In this document: piece by piece, positions 11,656-23,025 of the stretch
Layout of the letters: every line of letters begins with the position of its first letter
Position numbering within the stretch: the first letter of the stretch is position 1
Assembly: GCA_963662175.1 (NCBI GenBank)
Contig: OY759219.1
Location: forward strand, 26,082,908 to 26,146,907
Reading direction: 5' to 3'
DNA length: 64,000 nt
Origin: Aradus depressus
Lineage: Eukaryota; Arthropoda; Insecta; Hemiptera; Aradidae
Translations under genes and position numbers: made by a program
The notes under the pieces: generated by a model
Told to the model about the DNA's origin: nothing
Seen by the model: the letters and a program-made list of their open reading frames with translations, nothing else
The model's database searches: none

Positions 11656-11757
11656 CCGGTAGTGGTATCCAAAATAAGAGTTTCCAAATAACCGGCTACA
11701 AAGCTCTGGCGGTTCTGGAGGATCACTCCAAAATATTGGAGAATATATAAGAGTAAA

Positions 11758-12113
11758 GAGGGCGCCGGTAGCTCAGTGGTATGCGTGCTTGACTTCTGAG
11801 CTCAAGGTTGTGGGTTCGTAGCCCGACCGAGGCCCTTAGTTTATTTTATCTGTGAGGTAAAATAAACTTAAGCACGCCGTCCTTCGGATGGGACGTTAAG
11901 CGATGGTCCCGAGCCTGTACGATGTCAGGTACTCGTTAAAGACCCCTACCCTAGATGAATAAAAATTTAGGGTAGGCAAAATTTAGGACTCCCACAGTAG
12001 AGTCGGGCTCATGTCCACCAGAGTAACGATAGAGCGCTCTGGTAGTAGGCGATATGACCTCGTAGTTAAAGCCCGGGCATGAGTCATAAAACCTAATCTA
12101 ACCTAACCTAACC
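11758..12113 (+). mobile_element. tRNA-headed SINE with (CCTAA)n tail
   Basis: Complete copy bounded by a 12-bp target duplication TATAAGAGTAAA at 11746-11757 and 12114-12125. Head: GGGCGCCGGTAGCTCAGTGG, which carries a polymerase III A box, and GGTTCGTAGCCC as B box. Body: GTCCTTCGGATGGGACGTTA. Tail: repeated CCTAA units instead of poly(A). A TTTT in the body near 11840 might weaken polymerase III transcription. Confidence 0.93.
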
Positions 12114-12609
12114 TATAAGAGTAAATAATAAGATTGATGAAGTTTATATATAAAAGAATGTAATGAACAAAAGAAAACCTTAGGGAGATGGAGTTGGCCA
12201 GCTGAAAAATAATAAGAGATAACAAAATATATGATAAATATAACTAAAACTTAACTTCGAATATAACGTTGAACTTAAAAATAAAAGTTCAAAACAATGG
12301 TAAAATATTAATTTTCTTATCGGTTACGATGCCTTCTACGCCGCTCTGATGTGGAGGGGTGCTGCTAACTGTTGAAATGGTGGACATGATAGGATGTTGA
12401 GATGATCTGAACATCAGACGATGTGGTGATGGTTGAACAGATAGATAAAAGTTCGATGCGGTCTTGGTGGCTCCTGGCAGGGTACTGAGTGGCTTAGGTA
12501 CAGCCTACTTTAGTAAACATTAGAGAATGAGTAGGATTAGTGGGTAGGAGACGGTAAACAGTCTGACTTCAGTCCAATAAACAATATAATAAATATTGAA
12601 ATTTAAAAT
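12114..12609. other. No gene seen
   Basis: AT-rich to 12310, then a mildly GC-richer stretch (12320-12500) without a convincing frame or known repeat. Confidence 0.4.
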
Positions 12610-12825
12610 GTCATTAGTGGGTTTTGGATTCACATAAAAAATTTCGTCATTCTGCCGAAAGTTGTGTTCAAAAACACATAAAAATACAGCAAAACAGATT
12701 TTTTTTTTTTTTCATATTTGGAATTAAAAGGTGTGAAAACATGAAATTCCATTGAAAACTCCGCATCGAATTTTTGACCGATTACATAACTTCGTCTATA
12801 CTTTGTATAGGTGGGAAAGTAAAAA
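12610..12825 (+). mobile_element. Family A right end
   Basis: Contains GAAAACTCCGCATCGAATTT, TTGACCGATTACATAACTTC and the terminal CTATACTTTGTATAGGTGGG, all shared with other family A right ends (23366, 36702, 46515). Confidence 0.75.
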
Positions 12826-14038
12826 AAAAAAAAAGTGGGAGAAGCAAGACAATTTGGAGAGAGAGAGAGAGAGAGAGAGAGCGTGAGGGAGGGAGTTAGG
12901 TAGAAGAGCTAGTTGGTGGTGGCCCTGTTCGAGAGGAGCAATTTGGCCTAAACATGTCACTGACAGGCCCATAGAATTACCGACTTATTTATGGTTTAAT
13001 TTTGTCCAACGAGGCTTCCGGGCCCTTTGCCCTTTTGTCCCCCTCCATTACGGTGTCCTCAACCTCTTCTCTTCTCTCACCCCCTCCTCTAAAAGGTGTC
13101 TTTCTTTTAAACGGACAAAAGAAAAAAAATATATTTCCGATATTAGGGTTGTCTCTTGTGGTACTTCCAGTCTCTTCCTTAGGGACTTCATTTCCTTTTC
13201 TTTTTTTTTATATCTCCAACTACACGTACAGGGCGAAGGAACTGTAATATCCAAAAATATGGATATTAATTGCTTTGATATATTTAAATAAATATAATCA
13301 TCAATATGGAAATATCAGAATTGGAAGGCAGGAACTTAGGAGGAAGTCGGGAGAAAACCATCAGAAGTCTCAAGTATGAAGGGGTGTGACCTGGGCAGCC
13401 AATAGCTGTACACAAAAGTTCCGGCTACGAAAAATGGATGCGAGCGAGCCGCACCCAGCTAGGGATCACTTCGTCAGTTACCTCCGCAGAGGGAGGATCT
13501 CACTTCTGGAGTCACCATCGAGGAGGAAGGTTCACACTCTGGAACCAGCCCTTGGTCATTCAACATCCCAGAGCTAGGACTCAGCCGGTCACCTTACTAG
13601 AGAAAAATATGCTCCCTATTGTTTGAGACGAACAGCAGAGGTTGAACAGTGAAGAAATCAATATATTTTAGGATAATAGTAAATATTAGAAAGGATTCTG
13701 AGACATAAATAATTATAAAGTTTAATATTGTTTTTCACAAATATATTTAGTCAAATAAGCATGGAGTAAGTTCCCTTTTATGCATTTTGCACCTAGAGAA
13801 GAAATAAAAGTAAAAACGTCCCGAAATGTCGTCGTAAAAAAGGCACTTCTGGAAAAATTTAAAAAAATTATTATCGTCGTTAATTCTAAATGAATTAAAA
13901 AAAAAAAAAAACTGGTATGGGAGTGCCCAAATCTGTCTGTGAACTGATTTGCGCACTCCTATATAACTTCTATTAGATTGAATTCATCAACATTTATATC
14001 TATCCAGAACACCATAATGAGAGCACCTATTGATTTTT
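12826..14038. other. No gene seen; (GA)n at 12858-12881
   Basis: A dinucleotide GA microsatellite, then moderately GC-rich stretches (13010-13100 and 13390-13620) with short overlapping frames on both strands that match nothing I recognise. Poly(A) near 13903. Confidence 0.4.
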
Positions 14039-14380
14039 AGAGGGCACCGGAGCTCAATGGTATGCATGCTTACCTTCTCAGCTCAAGGTCGTGGGTTCGA
14101 AACCCGGCCGAGGCCCTTAGTTTATTTTATCTGGGAGGTAAAATAAACATAAGCATGCCGTCCTTCGAATGGGACGTTAAGCGAAGGTCTAGAGCCTGTA
14201 CGATGTCAGATACTCGTTGAAGACCCCAGCCCTAGGTTGAATAAAAATTTAGGGTGGGCAAAATTTAGGACTCCCACAGTAGAGTCGGACTCATGCCCAC
14301 CAGAGTGACGAAAAAGCGCTCTGGTAGTAGGCGATATGACCTCGGAGTTAATCCCCGGGCGTGAATCATAATAACTAACA
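14039..14380 (+). mobile_element. SINE copy
   Basis: Head GGGCACCGGAGCTCAATGGT with B box GGTTCGAAACCC, then the same body as 11758. The tail is AATCATAATAACTAAC rather than CCTAA repeats, marking an older or different subfamily. Confidence 0.85.
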
Positions 14381-14384
14381 TATT

Positions 14385-14870
14385 GTTTTTCAGCCAAATA
14401 GATCAAAAGGGAAGAGGGGATGAGAGGGGCCTCAACTCAAAACTCCAATAACTGTCGAGGTTAGGTTAGGTTTTATGATTCATGCCCGGGCTTTAACTAC
14501 GAGGTCATATCGCCTACTACCAGAGTGCTCTTTCGTCACTCTGGTGGACATGAGCCCGACTCTACTGTGGGAGTCCTAAATTTTGCCTACCCTAAATTTT
14601 TATTCACCTAGGGTAGGGGTCTTTAACGAGTACCTGACATCGTACAGGCTCGGGACCATCGCTTAACGTCCCATCCGAAGGACGGCTTGCTTAAGTTTAT
14701 TTTACCTCCCAGATGAAATAAACTAAGGGCCTCGGTCGGGTTTCAAACCCACGATCTTGAGCTCAGAAGACAAGCATGCATACCACTGAGGTACCGGCGC
14801 CCTTAATAACAGTCGATATAATGAATGTATCTTCACAACATTTCGTATGAGGATACAGAAGCCCCTATGT
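14385..14870 (-). mobile_element. Family A copy split by a SINE
   Basis: TTTTTCAGCCAAATAGATC and AACTCCAATAACTGTCGA before the SINE, ATAATGAATGTATC and TATGAGGATACAGAAGCCCC after it; these join into the usual family A order. Confidence 0.7.
14459..14804 (-). mobile_element. SINE inside family A
   Basis: Minus-strand full-length copy starting with GTTAGGTTAGG (reverse of the CCTAA tail) and ending at the GGGCGCCGGTACC head. Target duplication AATAACTGTCGA / AATAACAGTCGA (14447-14458, 14805-14816), 11 of 12 identical. Confidence 0.92.
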
Positions 14871-15844
14871 AAGACAATTATAGATTATATAGATACTTAA
14901 TTTTGAAAATTGATAGTAATCATGAAAATGTTTTATATATTATTTTTAGATTTTGGATATAGCTATTGCAAAATTAATTTTTTTATTACATTATACAAAG
15001 ATTTTAATTTACTTATTCTCTTTTTTTCTAAGTCGGGTTGTGGATCACGTACGTAGATGTTGTCTTTAGATTCGCCTGGACGATGGTGATTCGCGCATTA
15101 CTAAACCTAATGTTCTGCTTATCTTCTTTTATTATTTATTATTATTTTTTTTTTTTTTTGAGATCTACTTGGATCAGGCTGAACCGACGGCGGAACGGGG
15201 ACAGACTTCTGGGACAAACTGAGGAAAGACAGTCTTCCAGAACAGACATGAACACCCGCGGACTGACAGACGTGAACAGCTCAGCCAGACTAGCTTTCTC
15301 CTCTCCATTCATTCTGAAGCCTCCTCAATACTTCATATTATTACTTTATTTTTTTTATTTACTATTATTTAGGTACTGTTGTTATATATATAGAGATTTT
15401 TAGCCCAAATGGTGGATTGATTTGGGAAGAAGAGCAAAAAAAATTGATTTCGTGTTGGGAAAGTTGCTGGTGATTCACTGGCGTTTATTTTTCATTTTGT
15501 GAAATCAGGGCGTCGGAAAACATAATGTCATTAAACTTAATATCGATTTTCCGACCGATTACATAATTTTAGCTGTAGAAGGAAAAACAAATAAATTTTT
15601 CATTTATTTGTATGCTCTCTAACATTTTCTGAAATTATCTACTTTTGAACAAAATGTATTTAATCGCTTGAATGCGGAAGTGACGCCGCACTGCGGTCCA
15701 TACCAGTACTGTGTTGATTGGTGTGAATTTAGAAACTTTTCAACACCTTCCCAAGACTGCAATGAACCAGACAAACACATCTAATTGAGCTGGTCTCCAC
15801 ACACCTTACAAAAACACCTTCCCATCCTACACATTCTCCACAGA
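14871..15844. other. No gene seen; weak family A remnant
   Basis: AT-rich, with a GC-richer patch (15160-15310) lacking a convincing frame, and a degenerate family A right end at 15480-15585 (CCGACCGATTACATAATTTT). Confidence 0.4.
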
Positions 15845-15925
15845 CAGACATACACACACAGAAATACAGGCATACACACACAGAAATACAGACATACACA
15901 CACAGAAATACAGACCTTTGCAGAG
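15845..15925 (+). repeat. CA-rich minisatellite
   Basis: Three to four copies of a 22-bp unit close to ACATACACACACAGAAATAC. Confidence 0.8.
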
Positions 15926-16128
15926 GAAGACGGATGAAAAACCATTTGATTAATGGGGGCCCCCCTACTCTCCATCAAGAAATGTAATTAATTCTAGAGA
16001 TGAGGAAAAATACTTGAAAATACTTCATATTTCCAGGATTTCTTGAGATTAGCAGAATGTACCTGCTTATTAAATTCCTTGTTTATTGTTTTGCTTAGAG
16101 AAGATAATATTTCGAAATGAACAGTTTA

Positions 16129-16380
16129 AGTCGTCGGTAAATCATCGGCAATGCGTTTCCTCAGCACTAATTAATCAATTAAATTTTCGCTTTCCCTTCA
16201 AAGCCCATTTGGGCTAATACTCAATATTTGACTTTCATGATGGCTTCTGAATCCTCATACTAAATTTTGTGGTTATTGGGGTTTTTCAAATCCTCCTCTG
16301 ATCCTCCCCTTCTTTACGGCCGATTCTGCGGAAAATTAATAGATGCCGTCCTTGTGGGGTTTTGAATTTTAATGATTTCC
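16129..16380 (+). mobile_element. Family A left part
   Basis: GTCGTCGGTAAATCATCGGC left end, then ATCCTCATACTAAATTTTGT and GTCCTTGTGGGGTTTTGAAT. Confidence 0.7.
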
Positions 16381-16439
16381 CTGGCGCTACGGTCCTTGTA
16401 GATCCTGGGCCGCCGCAACGATCTCTGCAACGAAGGGTA

Positions 16440-16550
16440 GTACTTAGAGATAGATGTGCCCGCCGCCCTAAAGCTTTCAGAACCGACTAAGGAATATCAT
16501 CTTTCTATTCCGATCTCAGAAGAATAACATTTATCAAAATGAGAATTTTT
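16440..16550 (+). pseudogene. Exon-like duplicate, broken copy
   Basis: About 105 bp nearly identical to 18470-18585. Relative to that copy one base change gives an in-frame stop at its start (AAG to TAG). The shared part reads EIDVPAALKLSEPTK and ends in VSEE and a stop. Function unknown. Confidence 0.4.
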
Positions 16551-16604
16551 ACTTGGAAGTAAAACAATGGGAAGACGTATTTTATTTTTTGGGAAGCCTT
16601 TATT

Positions 16605-17010
16605 AATTTTTTGAAAAAAAAACTACAAAAAAAACATTAAGGCGTAGTCAAGGTCCATGCCATAAATTTTCTGTTAAAACGTCGGGATAAAATCATTTTT
16701 AATTTTCTACGTCCTATCTAAACGCGTTATCACGCTACACTAATTTCTAATTTTACACAAAGCTAATTCGCAACAATCATCCGCCGGCGCCCACATTAGC
16801 CCGATAACGTTACAGGCAAAACAAACACTGCACAAAAAACACGTACAGACATGCTCTATCCATTGTGACTTCAACCGTTGTTATCGCATTATTAGTCTCG
16901 TAGTTATTATCGATTGAAATCTGACGGTATTTTGTAACACAAGAAAGTTTGACCGGCTATCACTATGCTTAACGAGCGAATAGACGTTTTCACGTCAATA
17001 CGTAATTGAT
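16605..17010 (-). repeat. Family B repeat, minus copy
   Basis: Reverse complement of 34690-35313: CGTAGTCAAGGTCCATGCC, CGTCGGGATAAAATCATTTT and the 260 bp from 16738 to 17000 all recur there in opposite orientation. It lacks about 260 bp present in the plus copy. Probably a mobile element; superfamily not recognised. Confidence 0.65.
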
Positions 17011-17296
17011 TAACTCGTTCTGCGGAAGTGCATTGATGGTGATTTTTTGTTTACCTTTTGTGGTGAAGCTGACGGTCACCCAAAGTGCCATTTGGCGAAA
17101 AAAGCAGGTTCCTTTTTTTTACGACCTCTCCGGTTTACCATACCCCGATCACGCGGCAACTTCTAAACGCCTCTGTGAGAAGATCAAATAATTGATATGA
17201 GAATTGATTGAAAGGAGGAAGACGTGGAGAGGTGGAGTGTTTTTGTAATTAGTGAATGTGATGGATTGAATTGATGGTTTGGAGATGTTGTCATTA

Positions 17297-17580
17297 TCAA
17301 TATGATTGATTCATGTTGGGAAGCCTGTCGGAGGTGGAGTTCATGACCTAATATACATAACAGAGAGCTTCTTATAGCTCCATAGCCCTCAACACTAAGC
17401 TGTATAGATGAGGAAGTTCATGAACAATATATCTATAACCAATATAATACACTTATATATAAGGTTCATGAACTTCATCATCTATACAGTTTAGTGTTGA
17501 GGGATGTGGAGCTATAAGAAGGTCTCTGTTATGTATATTAGGTCATGAACTCCACCTCCGACATGAATCAATCATATTGA
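17297..17580. repeat. Large inverted repeat
   Basis: Left arm 17297-17425 and right arm 17463-17580 are near-complementary (shared TCAATATGATTGATTCATGT, GAGGTGGAGTTCATGACCTA and GTTCATGAAC at the loop side). The left arm has an extra 11 bp. Loop of 37 bp. A transcript would form a hairpin of about 115 bp. Confidence 0.85.
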
Positions 17581-17611
17581 GTATGACACCTTTTCCGAAC
17601 TATATATATAT

Positions 17612-18035
17612 ATCCTCCTCACAGCTCCATGACACTAAACTGTATAGATGTGGAAGTTCATGATCCAATATACATAACAGAGGGCTTCTTACAGCTCCAC
17701 AACACTAAATTGTATAGGTGTGGTAGTTCATGACCCCAATATACATAACAGAGCGCTTCTTACAGCTCCACAACACTAAACTGTATAGGTGTGGTAGTTC
17801 ATGACCCCAATATACATAACAGAGCGCTTCTTACAGCTCCACAACACTAAACTGTATAGATGTGAAAGTTCATGACCCAATATACATAACAGAGCGCTTC
17901 TTACAGCTCCACAACACTAAACTGTATAGATGTGGTAGTTCATGACCCAATATACATAACAGAGCGCTTCTTACAGCTCCACAACACTAAAATGTATAGA
18001 TGTGGTAGTTCATGACCCCAATATACATAACAGAT
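17612..18035 (+). repeat. About 70-bp tandem array
   Basis: Six units containing CAGCTCCACAACACTAAACT, TGTGGTAGTTCATGACCC and ATATACATAACAGAGCGC. The unit is the same sequence as the arms of the inverted repeat just upstream, so the array and the hairpin share an origin. Confidence 0.9.
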
Positions 18036-18462
18036 ACAAGTATAAGACACATTTTATAATCTACACATTTTTTCGAAGGTCGCTTGACTTTTGAGAAATA
18101 TGCCCGAAAACAAATTAGTTAATAAAACAAAGAAAATTGCTGATGCCAATTCACTGTCTGGGGAGGAGAAGGGAGACTGAACTGTAAAAAGTGGTTTGTA
18201 TAAGAAAGTCCTGTTATTACCAGATCCTATTTATATTTACAAGAATAACAATATATTATACTATTGTACAATAGTGTAATGAATAGAAATATCCAAGAGC
18301 GGTAAACATGGAAATCGAACTTGTATGTCATGATCGGTAAACTGTGTCAACATGTGTGTTTACTGTTCAAATAACAGTTGTTATTCAGAGCTCAATGTAC
18401 CATGTGTGTTTTCGCCACAATCATATATTCTTGTTTGTTTTCTTGAATTTCATTCTTTTTAG
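18036..18462. other. No gene seen
   Basis: AT-rich. Contains one end of the family D MITE (GTATAAGAAAGTCCTGTTAT near 18199). Confidence 0.4.
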
Positions 18463-18571
18463 GGTCCCGTTACTCGAAGGGAAGTACTTAGAGATAGATG
18501 TGCCCGCCGCCCTAAAGCTTTCAGAACCGACTAAGGGGTATCATCTTTCTATTCCGGTCTCAGAAGAATAA
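18463..18571 (+). CDS. Possible terminal exon, unrecognised
   Basis: A pyrimidine-rich tract and AG (18461-18462) precede an open stretch reading VPLLEGKYLEIDVPAALKLS and ending YHLSIPVSEE stop at 18571. The intron-like left side and the abrupt protein-like composition suggest an exon or an exon fragment. A closely similar, stop-broken copy is at 16440-16550, so it may be part of a repeated element instead. I do not recognise the family. Confidence 0.3.
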
Positions 18572-18988
18572 CATTTATCAAAATGAGAATTTTTTACTTT
18601 CTCAGTACCTATAGAGGAAGTTATGACTAGAGAGAAATTAGCGATTCTGGGACAGAAAGTCAGGGAGGCGCAAGAAGGCGGCCACCCCCTCCCAAAAATA
18701 TTCTGTCTCCCACTTAAGGAAAGTGAAATTCATATTCGGGCGTAAGCGTGTAAGCACTCTTATTAATTTCTTGGTAGTGGAACTTATTTTGAACTATAGC
18801 GTAGGAATAATTCTCGGTATTTTTCAATTGTCACATTTGATAAAATATTTTTATTATTTTTCTTTATTTGCAATATACATAAAGTCCGAAACTAAACTGG
18901 AGAAGTTTGTATTTACTATACCAGAGTACATACTAAAATTAGAAAAAAAATCTAAGAACCGTTTTCTAGAAATTAAGGTTTTAAAATA
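18572..18988. other. No gene seen
   Basis: AT-rich spacer without a convincing frame or repeat. Confidence 0.35.
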
Positions 18989-19549
18989 CAGTAGACTCTC
19001 CCTTATCCGGTGTTCTGTTAACTGGCGCGCTCCCTTATCCGGCGCTCGCAAAATAATATAAAATTAGTTAAACTAAAATTAACATTCAATTATTGGATTA
19101 TCAATTAGATGAGCCACGTGTATTTACTAGCACATAATAATTCCGTAACTCACGAATCTTTTATGTATTTTTATTGTACATACGTACATATGTACATTGT
19201 TTTATAATGACGGGAACGCTAATACAATATTTTATTACTTCACTAATATCCTATAAATAAATTATAATAAATACGTAGTTGAAAATCAAACATTTATAAA
19301 AAATGTTTCCTAGAATAGAAAAACAAAGGTACCGTCCCGTCCGTAGTGAAGTATGTACATATTTGTCAATTTAATAAATGTTATCAACAAAATACATACG
19401 TGTTTTATTCCTTAGCTCACCTAAAAACACTTTTTTATGCTTTAATTGATATATTTTTTCTCATTAATTGATGATTTCCGTTATCCGGCGTTTTCTGTTA
19501 TCCGGCGTCACGTCGGTCCCGGCAACGCCGGATAAGGGAGAGTCTACTG
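18989..19549 (+). mobile_element. pogo/Tigger-like MITE, copy 1
   Basis: Terminal inverted repeats CAGTAGACTCTCCCTTATCC at both ends, flanked by TA on each side (18987-18988, 19550-19551), 561 bp, no transposase. TA target and CAGT-type ends fit the pogo/Tigger branch of Tc1-mariner. Two more copies are at 33826 and 60179. Confidence 0.9.
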
Positions 19550-19676
19550 TAATCCTTTTTTTTTGACATTTTTATAAGTTCGAAAAAAAAAATAGAATTT
19601 TAAAATTAAAAAAAAAATTGAAATTTTGCCGCCCCTAATTCATGGCGCCCAAGGCAAGTGCCTTGATTGCCTTATT

Positions 19677-20430
19677 GTAAATCTCCTTGCATATAGAGGA
19701 TATTCAAACTTGAAATTCAGTTGAAAACTCGATATCGAATTTTGTATATGTACTTCCCCAATGCAACATATAGCTGGGGAAGTATATATAAATATTTTAT
19801 ATATGTTAAGGCATTGGGCCCTTAATTTTCTTATACTTATTCAAAATGTATTACAGGAATACAAAGACTTGGCCATTGTTGAGAAACATCAAAAGGCATA
19901 ATTGGTAACCTTGTTTGTAGGTAGCCTAAGCTTCAACAATGTTGTTTCTGTTAACTGAAATACTTAAGTTGCCCAACTTATATTTAATAAGGGAGACAAG
20001 CATCCCTTATAAATAAATTTATCTTAATAAATGTTTTCAGAAGGCTATTCAACGCCCTTGGAATATTGTTCCACCTTTCCTTATTTTTACACTGTCTCAT
20101 GTAATTGTTACAATTAAGTACAATTGCAAAAGTTACAACTTCGCTCACTTTTGAAGAAACTCAATAAAAAAAAAGTTGTAAAATAGTTGATCTGAAAACT
20201 TCATTTGGTACTTGATTGGAATGGAGTTTCTCAAAGTTCTTTAATTTTAATTACTTTTCGTGTTTTTAATTACGTATTTTACTTTTGTTAGTTCACTGCC
20301 TATTTTGGCACTAGATGAACTGTTTTATTAAGTGAATCGAACAAAAAAAATGTCAGTGATTCATTGGCAATGTACTTCATCAGATCGAATGAATCGAACT
20401 TTGCTTCTCCTCCAGAACCAGTTCACCGTT
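19677..20430 (+). mobile_element. Family A fragments
   Basis: Two pieces: a right end at 19677-19790 with TGTACTTCCCCAATGCAAC and TATAGCTGGGGAAGTATAT, and a left end at 20350-20430 (CAGTGATTCATTGGCAATGT, CCAGAACCAGTTCACCGTTT). Between them nothing recognisable. Confidence 0.55.
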
Positions 20431-21197
20431 TGCGACAATATGAAACGAAATGAAACTTTATTTGTTATAGAGATACAAATCTCATAACCAGGGTTGACCT
20501 TATTAGTTCACAAATAAATGTAACTAGGTGTTCAATGCATTCTGCTGTTTGCAAAAACTGAGCTGAGTCAGTCTAAATTTATTGAATCATGCTGTTAATG
20601 TGGTCGGTTAACATACAAGTAGTGCATTTGAAATGGGGCATATGAACCGGTTTGTGATCACTGGATGGAACCGTAGGGTCTTCAAGTTTGGAACTGATAT
20701 TAAAGTATTAATATGAATATATTAATACTTTAAATAGATTTCAATTTAATTCAATGTATTTTTTATAGCCTTTTTGTAGACAACAACAGCTGTTTTTGCA
20801 CAAAATTCTTTTCACTATGTGTTCTCTGTATGTTGAAGAATATTTTTATCGAAAAAAAGTCGAAGTTTGTACGTTAGAACACTGAAAAAAAGGCTCAAAA
20901 AAAGTGGTGTCCGATGGTAAACCGAAAAGGGCTTCGCCCGGATTTTTACATTTGAAATCGAAAATTTTTATTTTGCGCTAGAATTTTGTCTCTCAATTGA
21001 TTTCAATGGGGATTTCGTTTTTCAGCGATTATTCCTCCGTGGTATGTTCGATTTCAGATTTTTTTAGTAGTAAACCATCGTCACCGTGTTCACTATCATC
21101 GTGGCAAATTTCAATGTGATCGGTAAAGGGGTTTAGGAGGAGTACGAATACAACGAAATACATGAGTCGCCTAAGAAGGAGCTTCGTAAACTCAGCT

Positions 21198-21268
<71 letters not shown>

Positions 21269-21330
21269 ACTAACATAATATATAAAAGTTCATATATCAA
21301 TACAACTTATAATTAAAAATACAAAATATA
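20431..21330. other. No gene seen; (TA)n at 21203-21266
   Basis: AT-rich sequence ending in a 60-bp TA dinucleotide tract. No frame or repeat recognised. Confidence 0.45.
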
Positions 21331-21931
21331 TATTTTTTTTTTTTTTGTCTTTTATTTACAAAGATACAACTGTTGCTAGGGTGCAACAACCAGCATCTAT
21401 GATGGTAGGTATTGAAATTTTGGCGTGAATGGCATGTGAGAGGAAGGCCACCCAGTGGTAGGTCCTCGGGACGAAAATTTATCTTAATTGTTAGGACAAG
21501 AACAGAAAAAATAAATAAATAAAAAGGAATTGAAAGACAATTTTGATGGATGGTAAGAGAGATGATAAAAGTAAAGGTAAATAATGTAAAAAAAAGTAAT
21601 AAAAAATATTAAGAACGAATATGATTTAAGGTGGCAGTAAGTCGCGGTTCCATCTTCTCTTCAACCTTCGTGGGGGTTTTTTGTGGTAAGTGTTGTGAAG
21701 ATAAAGTACGTATTTCTGGGTTTGTATGTGTGTAAAGTTTTCTAAAAAACAGTATGTAAGTAGTTTGTATTGTGTCGAGTACTGTGTGTATCATAAGATC
21801 GTTATGAAGTGTTGTGTTGTTTATGTATGGGGGGCACTGTGTAATCAGTCCGAGGGTGTTTGACTGAAACGCCTGAATTCGTTTGATGTTGGATGTTTTT
21901 GCTGAACCGTATATCTGTGATCCGTATATAG
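21331..21931 (-). mobile_element. 5'-truncated LINE 3' end
   Basis: T-rich start (poly(A) tail on the minus strand) near 21332 and a possible 8-bp target duplication AAAATATA (21323-21330, 21932-21939). A frame on the minus strand (21930 to 21609) reads IYGSAKTSNIKRIQAFQSNT, LITQCPPYINNTTLHNDL and LDTIQTTY, the same region as the LINE at 9955-10631 but from a different family. Reverse transcriptase catalytic residues are absent. Confidence 0.75.
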
Positions 21932-22199
21932 AAAATATAACAAACTTAATCAAACAAAAAAAATTCATTTTGGAAGATACAACATTATAAATATGGGCCG
22001 AAGTAAAGAAAGAAAATAACAACTGTTGTGAAATGTGTTATATTGAAATTTATAAGGTAAACGAGAGGGCAAATCATAATAAAACTGTTTTTCTAAATTT
22101 TAAACTATTAGTTACGAAAATTAATATATATTATGGATTTTTTCATCGTCATCGTCATCAATATTTAACAAATTTATTATTTTATCGGAGATTGCATTA

Positions 22200-22315
22200 T
22201 AATGTGAAATATATTTATTGATAAATTTGTCTGTATTTGTTTAACATTGGACAAGTTATGAGAAGATGGACTATGTTATCCTTGATCTTGGCTGGGTCTG
22301 TCGCTTCGTATTTCT
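22200..22315 (-). mobile_element. LINE C-terminal scrap
   Basis: Minus-strand translation includes VHLLITCPMLNKYR, like the HxxxxCP zinc motif near the end of some LINE ORF2 proteins. It abuts an oppositely oriented LINE piece at about 22316. Confidence 0.45.
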
Positions 22316-22818
22316 GTAGACGCAACATGCCCTTAGGAGCAGATATTGATGAGCCCTTACGTCTAGCCCTAGAGGAAGAGATGCGCGGACAGTCCAGACC
22401 AGTGCGATGCAAGGACATCGTCCAGAATTGGATTGTGGAAAAATGGCAACAACGTTGGTCACGACGCCCGGATGGCCGAACGACGAACGCATACTTCCCG
22501 GACGTCCGGGTACGCCTTGACTCAACATGGGTACAGCCTAATCACTGGACGTCTCAAATATTATCAGGTCATGGTGATTTCAACTCCAAGCTGTTCTTCT
22601 TTCACAGGAAGAACACCCCGAACTGTTCGTGCGGCGGTATCGAGACTGCAGAACATGTGGTCCTCGAATATCCGCTTTACGACCAAGCTAGGGTGGAGTT
22701 GATTCATGGGACAAGATCATATTTGGGACTAGATCTACGGCAGATGGTTACGGAAACTGACTATCCGATGTTCTGCCGATTCGTCGGCTCCTGGCGGGAG
22801 CAGAAACAGGCAATGTAA
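22316..22818 (+). pseudogene. LINE ORF2 C-terminal fragment
   Basis: End of a non-LTR retrotransposon ORF2 on the plus strand. The frame reads WIVEKWQQRWSRRPDGRTTN, then LSGHGDFNSKLFFFHRK, then the terminal zinc-like motif CSCGGIETAEHVVLEYP and a stop at 22818. This arrangement (tail after RNase H/reverse transcriptase with C-x-C...H...) is typical of R1/I-like LINEs. GC content is higher than in the flanks. No reverse transcriptase core, so a dead truncated copy; the frame open from 22237 upstream belongs to the neighbouring scrap. Confidence 0.75.
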
Positions 22819-23025
22819 TGATCCCGAGCTTTGCCTAAACGTAGACTGGGTGATGTTGCTGCAACGCAAGGGCACCCTCTTTTAAAAACAACTAACTATG
22901 TTATCATTATCACTGTTACAAAGTGGACAAACAGAGTCAAGCTGAAATTCAGCTGGGTAATTTGTATAATTCAAATGAGTTGTATATTTTCCGTTTGCGG
23001 TAATATTCAAAAGTTGATTTACATT

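Noticed and set aside
11758..11835. tRNA genes at SINE heads
   Set aside because: A and B boxes are present but the anticodon arm and acceptor pairing do not form and each is followed by the SINE body.
12095..12113. Interstitial telomere repeats
   Set aside because: The short CCTAA runs always sit at SINE 3' ends, so they are tails rather than telomeric tracts.
17612..18035. A CRISPR array
   Set aside because: Units are contiguous without unique spacers and the genome is eukaryotic.
18463..18571. A TGF-beta family propeptide exon
   Set aside because: The LEIDV phrase is only vaguely similar and no cysteine knot or cleavage site follows.
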